From an uncultured Chloroflexota bacterium (lineage in GTDB: Bacteria; Chloroflexota; Dehalococcoidia; Lucifugimonadales; UBA1127): a stretch of 64,000 nucleotides of DNA. The DNA lies in contig CAJWQJ010000002.1 of the NCBI GenBank assembly GCA_913045315.1, positions 1 through 64,000 of the forward strand, in the 5' to 3' direction. Below are positions 18,935-27,955 of this stretch, in pieces; position 1 is the first letter of the stretch, and each line of letters begins with the position of its first letter. Made by a program: the position numbers and the translations under genes. The notes below the pieces were generated by a model. It did no database searches and was not told the DNA's origin. It saw nothing but the letters and a program-made list of their open reading frames with translations.

Positions 18935-20182
18935 TTATTCAGAGTCCTGTAACTGATCTGCCAACGCAGCACGAGAAATTTCTCCAATAAATTTCCCTTC
19001 ATCGTTTACCACAGGAATTGGTCCTTCATAAGTAATTGCCAGTGGAATCAATTCGCGAATAGCAACTTCTTCATAAACTCCCTTGATTTCAGGATCACAC
19101 ATATCCTGAACAGTTCCAATATCTGGCTTATTCCCATTGATAAATTGTTTTTTGAGGACAATACCAAGAAATTCGTCTTTATCACCTAGGACGAAGTAAG
19201 CTTGATGCTCTGAATGAAGAACATTTCCCACAACGTCTTCGATGGAATCAGAAGCTTTTAATGTTGCATTACTACTTGTAGCTATAGAACCAGCAGTAAC
19301 AACTTCATCAGAGCGAATATTTCGAGTAAATTCTGCAACGTAATCGTCAGCAGGATTAGTAAGCACTTCCAAAGGAGGAGCATTTTGAATTACTTTTCCG
19401 TCTCTCATAATTACAATTCGATCACCTAATTTAACAGCTTCTGTTAAATCATGAGTAATAAAAATGATTGTCTTATGCAAATCTTTTTGTATTCTTAGAA
19501 GTTCATCTTGCATTTGAGTGCGAATCAGGGGATCCAATCCACTAAATGGTTCATCCATCAAAAGTATTTCAGGTTCAACAGCTAAAGCTCTAGCAAGTCC
19601 TACCCGTTGTTGCATGCCGCCGCTAAGAGCTCTGGGATAAGCATTCTCCCAACCAGTTAAACCAACGAGATCAATATACTCTTGAGCTTTTACTTCACGT
19701 GATTCTTTATCATCACCACGAATTTCGAGTCCCCAAGATACGTTATCTTTGACATTTCTGTGGGGAAGTAATCCGAAATGTTGAAAAACCATTGCTGTTT
19801 TTCTTCTGTGGAGGGAAGCAAGCTCTTTCTCATCATATGTAAGAATATCTTCGCTATCAATAACAATCTGGCCAGAAACAGGTTCAATAAGTCGAATCAA
19901 GCATCTAACTAAGGTAGATTTTCCACTACCTGAAAGACCCATGACAACAAACGTTTCTCCTTTTTTAACATCAAAGGTAACATCCTGAAGAGCAACAACG
20001 TTTCCTAGTTCGTCAAGAATTTCAGATTTAGAACGATTCGCATATTCTTCAGTTAAAACTTTTTGTGGATCATCACCATAAATTTTCCAAAGTGATCGAA
20101 CCGAAACAGCAATTTCGGAAGTGTCATTATTAAGTTGTGTATCTATATCATTATCATTATTTTTAGTTACTTGTTGAATCAT
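18935..20182 (-). CDS. proV: Glycine betaine/proline ABC transporter ATP-binding protein with C-terminal CBS domains
   Basis: GLSGSGKSTLVRCL, LSGGMQQRVGLARALA, CBS-like C-terminus. Confidence 0.95.
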   Translation of the reverse strand: MIQQVTKNNDNDIDTQLNNDTSEIAVSVRSLWKIYGDDPQKVLTEEYANRSKSEILDELGNVVALQDVTFDVKKGETFVVMGLSGSGKSTLVRCLIRLIEPVSGQIVIDSEDILTYDEKELASLHRRKTAMVFQHFGLLPHRNVKDNVSWGLEIRGDDKESREVKAQEYIDLVGLTGWENAYPRALSGGMQQRVGLARALAVEPEILLMDEPFSGLDPLIRTQMQDELLRIQKDLHKTIIFITHDLTEAVKLGDRIVIMRDGKVIQNAPPLEVLTNPADDYVAEFTRNIRSDEVVTAGSIATSSNATLKASDSIEDVVGNVLHSEHQAYFVLGDKDEFLGIVLKKQFINGNKPDIGTVQDMCDPEIKGVYEEVAIRELIPLAITYEGPIPVVNDEGKFIGEISRAALADQLQDSE

Positions 20183-20584
20183 TGCACCCTCTTTTCACGA
20201 ATATCCAATCACACCACGACAAAATGTAGAATAAAGCAAACTTGCTTAATAGTATTGATTTGGGCAATAGGCAGTGGACTAGTAAATTGTTTGAATAATT
20301 TGGAGGCAGATACGGTGCCTTATTAAAGGCATAATGTAGTTGAAATTTAGAACGGTAGCTGATTTGAAACGAAACTGAAACTAATTTCTTTGTGCAAGCA
20401 AGGTCAAGTGTATTCCTTCATAATTACCTCATTTATCAGTCACTTTCAGATACAAAATATAGCTTGAGTGACCTGTATTGGAAACTCCCCTCGTTGCAAT
20501 GCAGATTACAGGAAATAAGGGTATTTGTCAATTTTCTAATTCCTTATACCAGGACAATATATAAGATAACAATGACCTCTATAA

Positions 20585-22633
20585 TCAACCACTCAGTTGA
20601 GTAAATTCATCCCAACGCTCATCACTTTTTTGTACAATATTTTCAATATCATCATGCAATATATAACCACTATTGCTTAACTTTATTGCTTCAGTTTTTA
20701 TTTTATTAAGATAATCATCTTTTGACTTATAACGCTGATTGATAGATTTTCGCGGATCGTTCAAATGACCATCCTTTGGGAACACTATCGTTGAACCTGT
20801 TAAAAACATTGGTATGTCTGAAGATGAATCTAAAACTTGATTCCAACCAGTATAAGTAGCCAAGGGTACTGATATATCAGGTAATCGAACTCCAGCAATT
20901 TCATTTCCGTCGATATCAACAGCAGATACAATATCTGCATAGGGTTCCTTTAATTCAGGAACAAGCAAAGGATAAGTTTTGTATTCGGAATACTTATCAA
21001 ATTCAAGACGGCCAAAAGGTAACAAATTTGCAGCTATATTAGGTCCTGGAAAAGATTCATACAATTCCCTCAATGAATCCCTCATTACCCCAGTTTTATC
21101 GTCGACCCTAGGATATAGACTATCAGGTGGAACACTTCCCTCGGAAACCCATCGGTCAAGATTTTTTATACATGCCCTAATAAATGGACGATAATCTATA
21201 CTATTTAGGTATCCAACTGCACGTCCACGAAGTCCTAAATTTGTTAATTGAACAGGACCGGCACTATGTTGCGTGCCAGAAATTAGGTATATACGAACAT
21301 TTTCAGGAATTTCGAGGTCTTTTGATCCATCTAAAGATACATGCGTAAGGGCTGCAGCGTTTCCCCAGTATTCGAATGAACTATTTGTAGATATGATTTT
21401 AGGAATTTTCTTAGATTTAAACATTTCCTTTAAAATTGAATCTGTTTGACCTGTTACGGGTTCAATTTGCTCAATATCTGCATATGGAAATAAATTAACA
21501 GGTGAATAAGGGCTTAAATGAGCTGGTTGGCCAAAACGCCAGTTATTTTCAATCAAACGTGCACCAGCAATATGAACATGTATACCATCAAATACTATTC
21601 GTGCTTCCTCATCTGTATTCATGCCCAGATACATAAAATGACGTAAAAATCTTCCTGATTGAGAAGCACCAAAAGTAAATGCATAATCAATACTCTCATT
21701 TAATGGTGAATTAATTGTTGCTGATCCATACCGTAAAAAAGAAACAACATCACGTATTGCCGCAAATCCCAGACCAGAAACCATTGCGTCAGATGCAGTA
21801 TAGATGACTTCATACAATTTTCCTGATTCAAATCCATCTTTATAATATACAAACCGTGCATCCTGTTGAATCTCGCCATTATCAGTTTCTCTTGCAAATG
21901 TCCACCTATCACGATCAATAGTGCGTGATGGTCCGAAATAATGATCTCTAACCGTAAGAATAGCCGTAGGTTCATTTACATCAACCGCAGGGTAGACATT
22001 AACAGGTGCATTACCAAGACTACTGGTAAGCAACATTACATTTCCTGGAATTATAGGTTCATAGAGACATAAAACTTTCCCAGAAACAGCCGATCCTTCC
22101 GTTTGAACTATTGGAGCTCTTAATCGTAATAAATCACCAGAAGGCAAAACATCATGTTGCCATCCACAAAACACAAGAGTATATCCTTGCATTAGCAACC
22201 AACCATCACCCGGAAATGGACCTGCATTATCAATTTCAGGATAACTATAGAATGAATCTATTGTTGAATACGGGGCAACCTGATTATCAAAAAGGGAATT
22301 ATTCTGTGCTGTAGGAATAGGATCTGGTCCGGATTGAACATCTGTCATTCGAATTATTGTTGGTCGACCCCTATTAACAACATCCAGGAAGATTTTCCCA
22401 TTCCTTTTACTTGCGTCTCTGGGGCGTAAAATTATTATATCTGACGAAAATTCAACCTTACCATTAGAATTAGTTGCAGTATTTTTTATATCTGTAATAA
22501 CAGAATTACAAACGATATCTGGATCAATCTCAAATTCAACTATGCCTGCCAATCTTTCATAAGCACCGATATCTCCAAACTTTCTACCATTTTGGAAAAT
22601 AGTTGAACGTACTTTAAAATCCTTAACACTCAT
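20585..22633 (-). CDS. Alpha/beta hydrolase domain protein (Abhydrolase_10-like, 682 aa)
   Basis: IGAYERLAGIVEFEIDPD N-terminus and FTFGASQSGRFLRHF nucleophile elbow. Confidence 0.75.
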   Translation of the reverse strand: MSVKDFKVRSTIFQNGRKFGDIGAYERLAGIVEFEIDPDIVCNSVITDIKNTATNSNGKVEFSSDIIILRPRDASKRNGKIFLDVVNRGRPTIIRMTDVQSGPDPIPTAQNNSLFDNQVAPYSTIDSFYSYPEIDNAGPFPGDGWLLMQGYTLVFCGWQHDVLPSGDLLRLRAPIVQTEGSAVSGKVLCLYEPIIPGNVMLLTSSLGNAPVNVYPAVDVNEPTAILTVRDHYFGPSRTIDRDRWTFARETDNGEIQQDARFVYYKDGFESGKLYEVIYTASDAMVSGLGFAAIRDVVSFLRYGSATINSPLNESIDYAFTFGASQSGRFLRHFMYLGMNTDEEARIVFDGIHVHIAGARLIENNWRFGQPAHLSPYSPVNLFPYADIEQIEPVTGQTDSILKEMFKSKKIPKIISTNSSFEYWGNAAALTHVSLDGSKDLEIPENVRIYLISGTQHSAGPVQLTNLGLRGRAVGYLNSIDYRPFIRACIKNLDRWVSEGSVPPDSLYPRVDDKTGVMRDSLRELYESFPGPNIAANLLPFGRLEFDKYSEYKTYPLLVPELKEPYADIVSAVDIDGNEIAGVRLPDISVPLATYTGWNQVLDSSSDIPMFLTGSTIVFPKDGHLNDPRKSINQRYKSKDDYLNKIKTEAIKLSNSGYILHDDIENIVQKSDERWDEFTQLSG

Positions 22634-22766
22634 ACTTATTTCCTCCAGATAAAAATCTTAGAATTAAATGAGTCATATGAACAGTTAAATAGTGTATACT
22701 TAATTCCTACCCTAGAGAAGTTATCAGATTAACTATCTCAAAACTTTAGTTGGATTTATTCCTTAA

Positions 22767-24041
22767 ATGAAACGTTTTATATACCAAAATTACGGCTGGT
22801 GGTTAGTTACAGGAAGTATCCTTATGAACACCTACCTTTCCGCTAGTTTTTTCATTGGACTTCAAGTCTTCTTTTTGCCAATGGTTAAGGAATTTGGCTG
22901 GAGTCGTTCAATGACTTCAATAGGATTTTCCTTGAGACAACTTGAAACTGGATTTCTAGCACCAATTGTCGGTTTATTAGTTGATAAAATTGGACCAAGA
23001 AAAGTTATTGTCGCAAGCGTATTGATAGTCTCAGCAGGAATGATGCTAACTTCACAAGTAAACTCAATAGGTTTTTTCTATCTAGCTGTAGCATTGGGTT
23101 CAATCGGAGCTAGTGGTGCATCGCATGGAGTTAGTTGGGCATCAGTGGTTGCGAGTTGGTTTGATAAGTACAGAGGAAGAGCTTTAGGATTTGCGTTAAT
23201 GGGACCAGTTTTTGGTGCTCCATTAATTATTTTTGTTACTCTTTTAGAAGAAGTCGTCGGATGGAGAATGGCAACATTTCTATTAGGTAGTGGATTTCTT
23301 ATATTTGGCACACCTATAGCACTCAGTGTGCGTGCAAAACCTGAAGAATTAGGAATGCTTCCTGATGGAAAATTTATTGAGAAGGTAATTGACCCAAATA
23401 ATACTGACCCCAAACTAGACTTCAATGATTTATCGTTGAAGTCCAAAGACATAACAATTAAACAAGCAATACAAACTAAACTATTCTGGCTATTATTTAC
23501 TGTTTTTGCAGTACAGGGCATTGCTGTAAGTGGATTGCTTGCACATCAAATGCCTCTTTTTGAAAACAGAGGATTCTCCAGCATAGAAGCATCAGCCACT
23601 GTAACATTCTTATTCGTATTCAGTGGATTTGGAAGGATTATAGCTGGATTTATATTAGATTATGCACCGTGGAAAACTGTGCTTGCCATGGCTCTTCTCG
23701 GTCAAGCTATAGCATTTCTTGTATTAATGATTGCGAATAATTATTTTACTGCAATCACATTTGCCGCAACACAAGGAGTTTCTTTTGGTGCCATAATAGC
23801 TTCCAGACCAGTATTAGTCGGAAAATTATTCGGCATGGAATCATTCGCTTCCATACAAGGATTCTTTCAAGCAGCTACAGTTGGTTCCGGAATGGTAGGC
23901 CCTATACTTTTTGGTAGCATTTTTGACTTATACGGAAGTTATAACATTGCAGCATTAATTATTTCTATTATGACCTTCATAAGCATACCACTTCCATATT
24001 TTTCAACTAAAAAAATTACTCATGAATCTTTTATCTCTTAG
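22767..24041 (+). CDS. MFS transporter, OFA-like
   Basis: 12 TM pattern; KYRGRALGFALMGP; RAKPEELGMLPDG. Confidence 0.85.
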   Translation: MKRFIYQNYGWWLVTGSILMNTYLSASFFIGLQVFFLPMVKEFGWSRSMTSIGFSLRQLETGFLAPIVGLLVDKIGPRKVIVASVLIVSAGMMLTSQVNSIGFFYLAVALGSIGASGASHGVSWASVVASWFDKYRGRALGFALMGPVFGAPLIIFVTLLEEVVGWRMATFLLGSGFLIFGTPIALSVRAKPEELGMLPDGKFIEKVIDPNNTDPKLDFNDLSLKSKDITIKQAIQTKLFWLLFTVFAVQGIAVSGLLAHQMPLFENRGFSSIEASATVTFLFVFSGFGRIIAGFILDYAPWKTVLAMALLGQAIAFLVLMIANNYFTAITFAATQGVSFGAIIASRPVLVGKLFGMESFASIQGFFQAATVGSGMVGPILFGSIFDLYGSYNIAALIISIMTFISIPLPYFSTKKITHESFIS

Positions 24042-24077
24042 TGTATAATTATTAAATAATATTAAGGAAATATCTAA

Positions 24078-24611
24078 TTGATTAGGAATATAGGAAATTT
24101 GAAACCAATTGTAGGAAAGGGATCTATTATTAGCCCTGGCGCTTATGTAGCAGGAGACGTTGAAATAGGCGAAGGTGTTGAAATATTTGACGGTGCTATA
24201 ATCCGAGGCGATTCCGGAAAAGTAACTATTGGAAACAGTTGCTGGATCCAGGAGGGCTCAATTATTCGCGGATTTCTTGGAAATGGAGTTTCAATTGGGC
24301 AGGAAGTTAATATAGGGCACGGTGTAGTTATACAATGCACAAAAGTTGGAAACAATTCACTTCTTGCTAATAACTGTACCATAGACGGAAATGTTGAAAT
24401 TGGTAATTTCAGTGTTATCGGTGCAAATGCAAAAATAAAAGCAGGAATGCAAATTCCCGATTGGGTATTAGTATTTGGCAATCCTGCTAAAATAGCCAGA
24501 AACATTAAGAATGATGAACGTTGGAAAAATGAATTAATTTCAGGAATGAAATTGCAGGATGGTTATGAAAACCTGCACGAAATGTGGAAAGCTTTAGGAA
24601 TGTATTCATAA
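24078..24611 (+). CDS. Gamma-carbonic anhydrase-like left-handed beta-helix protein (PaaY/YrdA family)
   Basis: Hexapeptide repeats IGEGVEIFDGAIIRGDSGKVTIGNSCWIQEGSIIRG. Confidence 0.85.
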   Translation: MIRNIGNLKPIVGKGSIISPGAYVAGDVEIGEGVEIFDGAIIRGDSGKVTIGNSCWIQEGSIIRGFLGNGVSIGQEVNIGHGVVIQCTKVGNNSLLANNCTIDGNVEIGNFSVIGANAKIKAGMQIPDWVLVFGNPAKIARNIKNDERWKNELISGMKLQDGYENLHEMWKALGMYS

Positions 24612-24654
24612 CAGGATTTGTCCGCACTAACAACAGTTGATTATTACAATGATA

Positions 24655-25164
24655 TCACTCCTTTAAAAGTTTATTTCTTTCAACAAATAACATAAGTTCA
24701 GAATATTGCCGCTTATTCAAATGTACTCCCCATCTTTGTGAACGAATAAGTTTAATGGATTTTTCCAACGTATATCCATCAAGCATAAGCACAGCACATG
24801 CAAGTGTTACGCTTCTTCCTACACCTTCCTGACAGTGGATAAGAACTTTTTTGTCATTATCAAAACGTTCTCGCACCCATACTACCGAATCATCAAGTTG
24901 TTCTTGACTAGGGGAATAATGATTTAACACAGGAATGTTCAGATACTCAATACTAAAGCTATTCAATAGTTCAACATTATCTTTAGTTTCACTTCTTACA
25001 TCCACAATTGAAGTGATGCCCATCTGTGCAATATCAATTAAATGATCTTCCTTTATAGCTCCTGAAACAAGAAGATTATCAGTAATCCATGAACAATCAG
25101 GACCCAATGATCCAAAACGAATTATCCATTGAAAAATCCTAAGAGGAGTTCGACGACTAATCAT
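24655..25164 (-). CDS. Dual-specificity/tyrosine phosphatase
   Basis: VLIHCQEGVGRSVTLA (HCx5R) signature. Confidence 0.85.
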   Translation of the reverse strand: MISRRTPLRIFQWIIRFGSLGPDCSWITDNLLVSGAIKEDHLIDIAQMGITSIVDVRSETKDNVELLNSFSIEYLNIPVLNHYSPSQEQLDDSVVWVRERFDNDKKVLIHCQEGVGRSVTLACAVLMLDGYTLEKSIKLIRSQRWGVHLNKRQYSELMLFVERNKLLKE

Positions 25165-25229
25165 TTATTACCTGACTTACCATATTGTGAATTTTATATT
25201 ATTAGAACAAAAAGAATACGACAAATAAA

Positions 25230-26462
25230 TTATTCTCTTCGTGATTTTGGCAGTAGGAAAACCAAAGGTAGTCCTATGCCCATTAATACCGTTAATAGGA
25301 GAACCGCAGATTTATACGATCCTGATGTATCATATTGCCAGCCCATAATAACTGGAGCTGCAACACCAGCAACAACAGAAAGTGATTGCATTAAACCCGC
25401 AATAGCCCCAAAGGATCGAGTTCCAAAATATACACTGCAAAGCAATGGTCTTGCTGGTATACCCATCCCAAATGATATTCCAAACAAAAATGCATAAACT
25501 ACACTATGCCAATATGAGCTTGCATAAGCTAGCATTAATAACCCTAGTACACCAGACACAATTAATACTAAAACTACAATTCTTCTATCAATAAAATCAA
25601 GCAACCATCCTGCACCCAATCTTCCGATACCACTCAATAATGAAAAAGAGGCAAAGGTAGAAGCAGCCTGTGCTGAAGTAAATCCAATGCTTTCAAAATA
25701 AGGAATCTGATGTAAAAACATCGCACTTGGACCCATTGAATGCAATCCTAGAACAATAGTTAGTATCCAAAAAGTTTTTGTTCGAAATGCTTCTCGAACA
25801 GACAAACCTGAACGTGTAACATTTCCAGGCAGTGATTGTCCATTTTGAGGTGATTCATCTCCATCTGGAAGATATCCATAGGGTTCTGGTGAATGTCTTG
25901 CAAACAAACCAGCAATAATTCCAACAATTGCCGCACCAAATGCAAGAAAAACTAAAGTTTGTCTCCATCCCCATACTTCAATAGCAAAAATAAGAATTGG
26001 CATAAAAGGGCCAGCAACTATTGGGCCAGAAAACATAACTCCCATGGCTCTACCTCGTAAACGATTGAACCAATTAGCTACCGCTGCAGTGAATGGCACT
26101 CCAACTAGACAGCTCATTCCTAAAGCAATTACAAGATAAGCAACATAAAATTGATATAATTGTTGAACCCCACTTAGGAATAAAATTCCAACACAGGCAA
26201 CAATTCCACCAAAAATAATAATAAGACGTGGGCCGAATCGATCAACAATAAAACCAATAAAGGGAGTTGCAATACTACCTTCAATACGTTGTAATCCTGC
26301 AGCAACACTAAACTGTGCTCGAGTCCAACCCATTGATGATGTAATAGGCCCCATAAATGCGCTCATCCCGTAGATAAATGCTATAGACATATAAAAATGA
26401 ACGACCATATGACCAGCTACAATATACCAACCAGGGAAAATTTTTTTACCCAAGATTTTCAA
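25230..26462 (-). CDS. MFS transporter, OFA-like
   Basis: 12 TM pattern; RLRGRAMGVMFSGP; RHSPEPYGYLPDG. Confidence 0.85.
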   Translation of the reverse strand: MKILGKKIFPGWYIVAGHMVVHFYMSIAFIYGMSAFMGPITSSMGWTRAQFSVAAGLQRIEGSIATPFIGFIVDRFGPRLIIIFGGIVACVGILFLSGVQQLYQFYVAYLVIALGMSCLVGVPFTAAVANWFNRLRGRAMGVMFSGPIVAGPFMPILIFAIEVWGWRQTLVFLAFGAAIVGIIAGLFARHSPEPYGYLPDGDESPQNGQSLPGNVTRSGLSVREAFRTKTFWILTIVLGLHSMGPSAMFLHQIPYFESIGFTSAQAASTFASFSLLSGIGRLGAGWLLDFIDRRIVVLVLIVSGVLGLLMLAYASSYWHSVVYAFLFGISFGMGIPARPLLCSVYFGTRSFGAIAGLMQSLSVVAGVAAPVIMGWQYDTSGSYKSAVLLLTVLMGIGLPLVFLLPKSRRE

Positions 26463-26591
26463 AATATTCCTTAAAAAGACAAAATTATGAATAATTAAAT
26501 ATTAGTAAATCATATATAACTCTTTATAGATAGTTTTATTGTGTATATAGTCGTTGTAAAATGCTAAATATAAACACCATTGGAGAATATT

Positions 26592-27350
26592 ATGCAACAA
26601 CGAAGAGAAGAATTTTACGAGGGAATGATAGCTGAAACCGTTTATTTTGAAGGATACAATGATGAAACAATTCAAGGGTATTTTGCTAGACCAATCACTG
26701 AATCAATAAAAGGTGGCGTGTTAGTAATATTTGAAGCTTTTGGCATGGTTGAGCACACAAAAGAATTAGTTAGAAAATTTGCTGCAAATGGATACTATTC
26801 CATTGCACCAGATCTATATTGGAGAGATGGATACGTTGATCCTGTGGACATGAGAGCAGTAAGAAAAGCAATGGGGGAACTACCAGACACTCAAGCAATT
26901 GCTGATATGCAGGCAGCTACAAATTTCTTAAAAAATCAACCAAATTGCTCAGGAAAAATTGGTGTGATTGGTCATTGTTCTGGAGGAAGACACTCGATGC
27001 TTTTTGCATGTAATTCTGATGATGTAGATGCTGCAGTTAATTGTTATGGCGGTAGAGTAATTCCTGATGAATTAACAGAAGCTATGCCAGTGGCAGTATA
27101 TGATATGCTCTCCAATCTTAAATGCCCTGTGCTTGGTTTATTTGGGGAAAGTGATAGAAACCCAGACCCAGAACAAATTTCTAAAATAGAAAAAAGATTG
27201 AATGAATTAGGTAAAGATTTTTCTTTCCATATTTACCCTGAACCTGTTGGACATGGATTTTTTGCTGATTGGAGACCAACATACGATCTAGAAGCTTCAA
27301 CAGATGGATGGGAAAGAATATTTGAATTCTTTAAAAAACATTTAAAATAA
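26592..27350 (+). CDS. Dienelactone hydrolase family protein
   Basis: IGVIGHCSGGRHSM, LGLFGESDRNPDP, PVGHGFF catalytic elements. Confidence 0.9.
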   Translation: MQQRREEFYEGMIAETVYFEGYNDETIQGYFARPITESIKGGVLVIFEAFGMVEHTKELVRKFAANGYYSIAPDLYWRDGYVDPVDMRAVRKAMGELPDTQAIADMQAATNFLKNQPNCSGKIGVIGHCSGGRHSMLFACNSDDVDAAVNCYGGRVIPDELTEAMPVAVYDMLSNLKCPVLGLFGESDRNPDPEQISKIEKRLNELGKDFSFHIYPEPVGHGFFADWRPTYDLEASTDGWERIFEFFKKHLK

Positions 27351-27368
27351 TTACAGGGGAATTTCATT

Positions 27369-27653
27369 ATGTGTGATTTTGAAACAGTAACAAAAGTTAA
27401 TTTAGATGGAAGCGGACAACATTTTGATGATTGGTTTGAAGTAAACCAAGTGCAAATATATCACGACCATTTTATTAAGGCTCAGGTTGAAGATGGAATT
27501 GTCATAGATGTGTTTAACGAAAACGAAAAATTCAATAACAGGAAAATTGCCCTATGCCTGGAACTTTCTTCAAGATCTGCCAAAGAATTAGCTAATGCAA
27601 TTCTTTACACCGTTGAAAGTCTTGAACAGAAGAGAAAATCTAACGTTAAATGA
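27369..27653 (+). CDS. Hypothetical protein (94 aa)
   Basis: ORF directly downstream of the hydrolase with AGGGGA upstream; no family recognised. Confidence 0.55.
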   Translation: MCDFETVTKVNLDGSGQHFDDWFEVNQVQIYHDHFIKAQVEDGIVIDVFNENEKFNNRKIALCLELSSRSAKELANAILYTVESLEQKRKSNVK

Positions 27654-27662
27654 TGAAATAAT

Positions 27663-27929
27663 TCAGCACCCACCACCTATTGCTGGAAGAAAATATATTT
27701 CGCTATTACAGGCAACCTTCTGAAAAATTCCATATCCTGCATCAAAACCGTTGACTATTACAGCTACTCCCGGAAAAATATCACCATCGGCCACCAATAC
27801 AGATTTTACTCCAGGAAATCTAGCATCCAGTTGATCTATAATTTGAGAAATCGTTCCCTCTCCTACATCAACAAATTCAACACCATCTGAAAAGGTTTCC
27901 AGTAAAGGACTCATCCATACTTTGGGCAT
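27663..27929 (-). CDS. MoaD/ThiS-family ubiquitin-like protein with C-terminal GGGC
   Basis: 88 aa, IYFLPAIGGGC*; beta-grasp MoaD-like pattern. Confidence 0.75.
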   Translation of the reverse strand: MPKVWMSPLLETFSDGVEFVDVGEGTISQIIDQLDARFPGVKSVLVADGDIFPGVAVIVNGFDAGYGIFQKVACNSEIYFLPAIGGGC

Positions 27930-27955
27930 TTAATAATCCTCTAATAGATTTCCAA

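Noticed and set aside
23078-23521. 147-aa minus-strand ORF
   Set aside because: Lies fully antisense inside a well-supported MFS gene; composition is a mirror of that coding frame.
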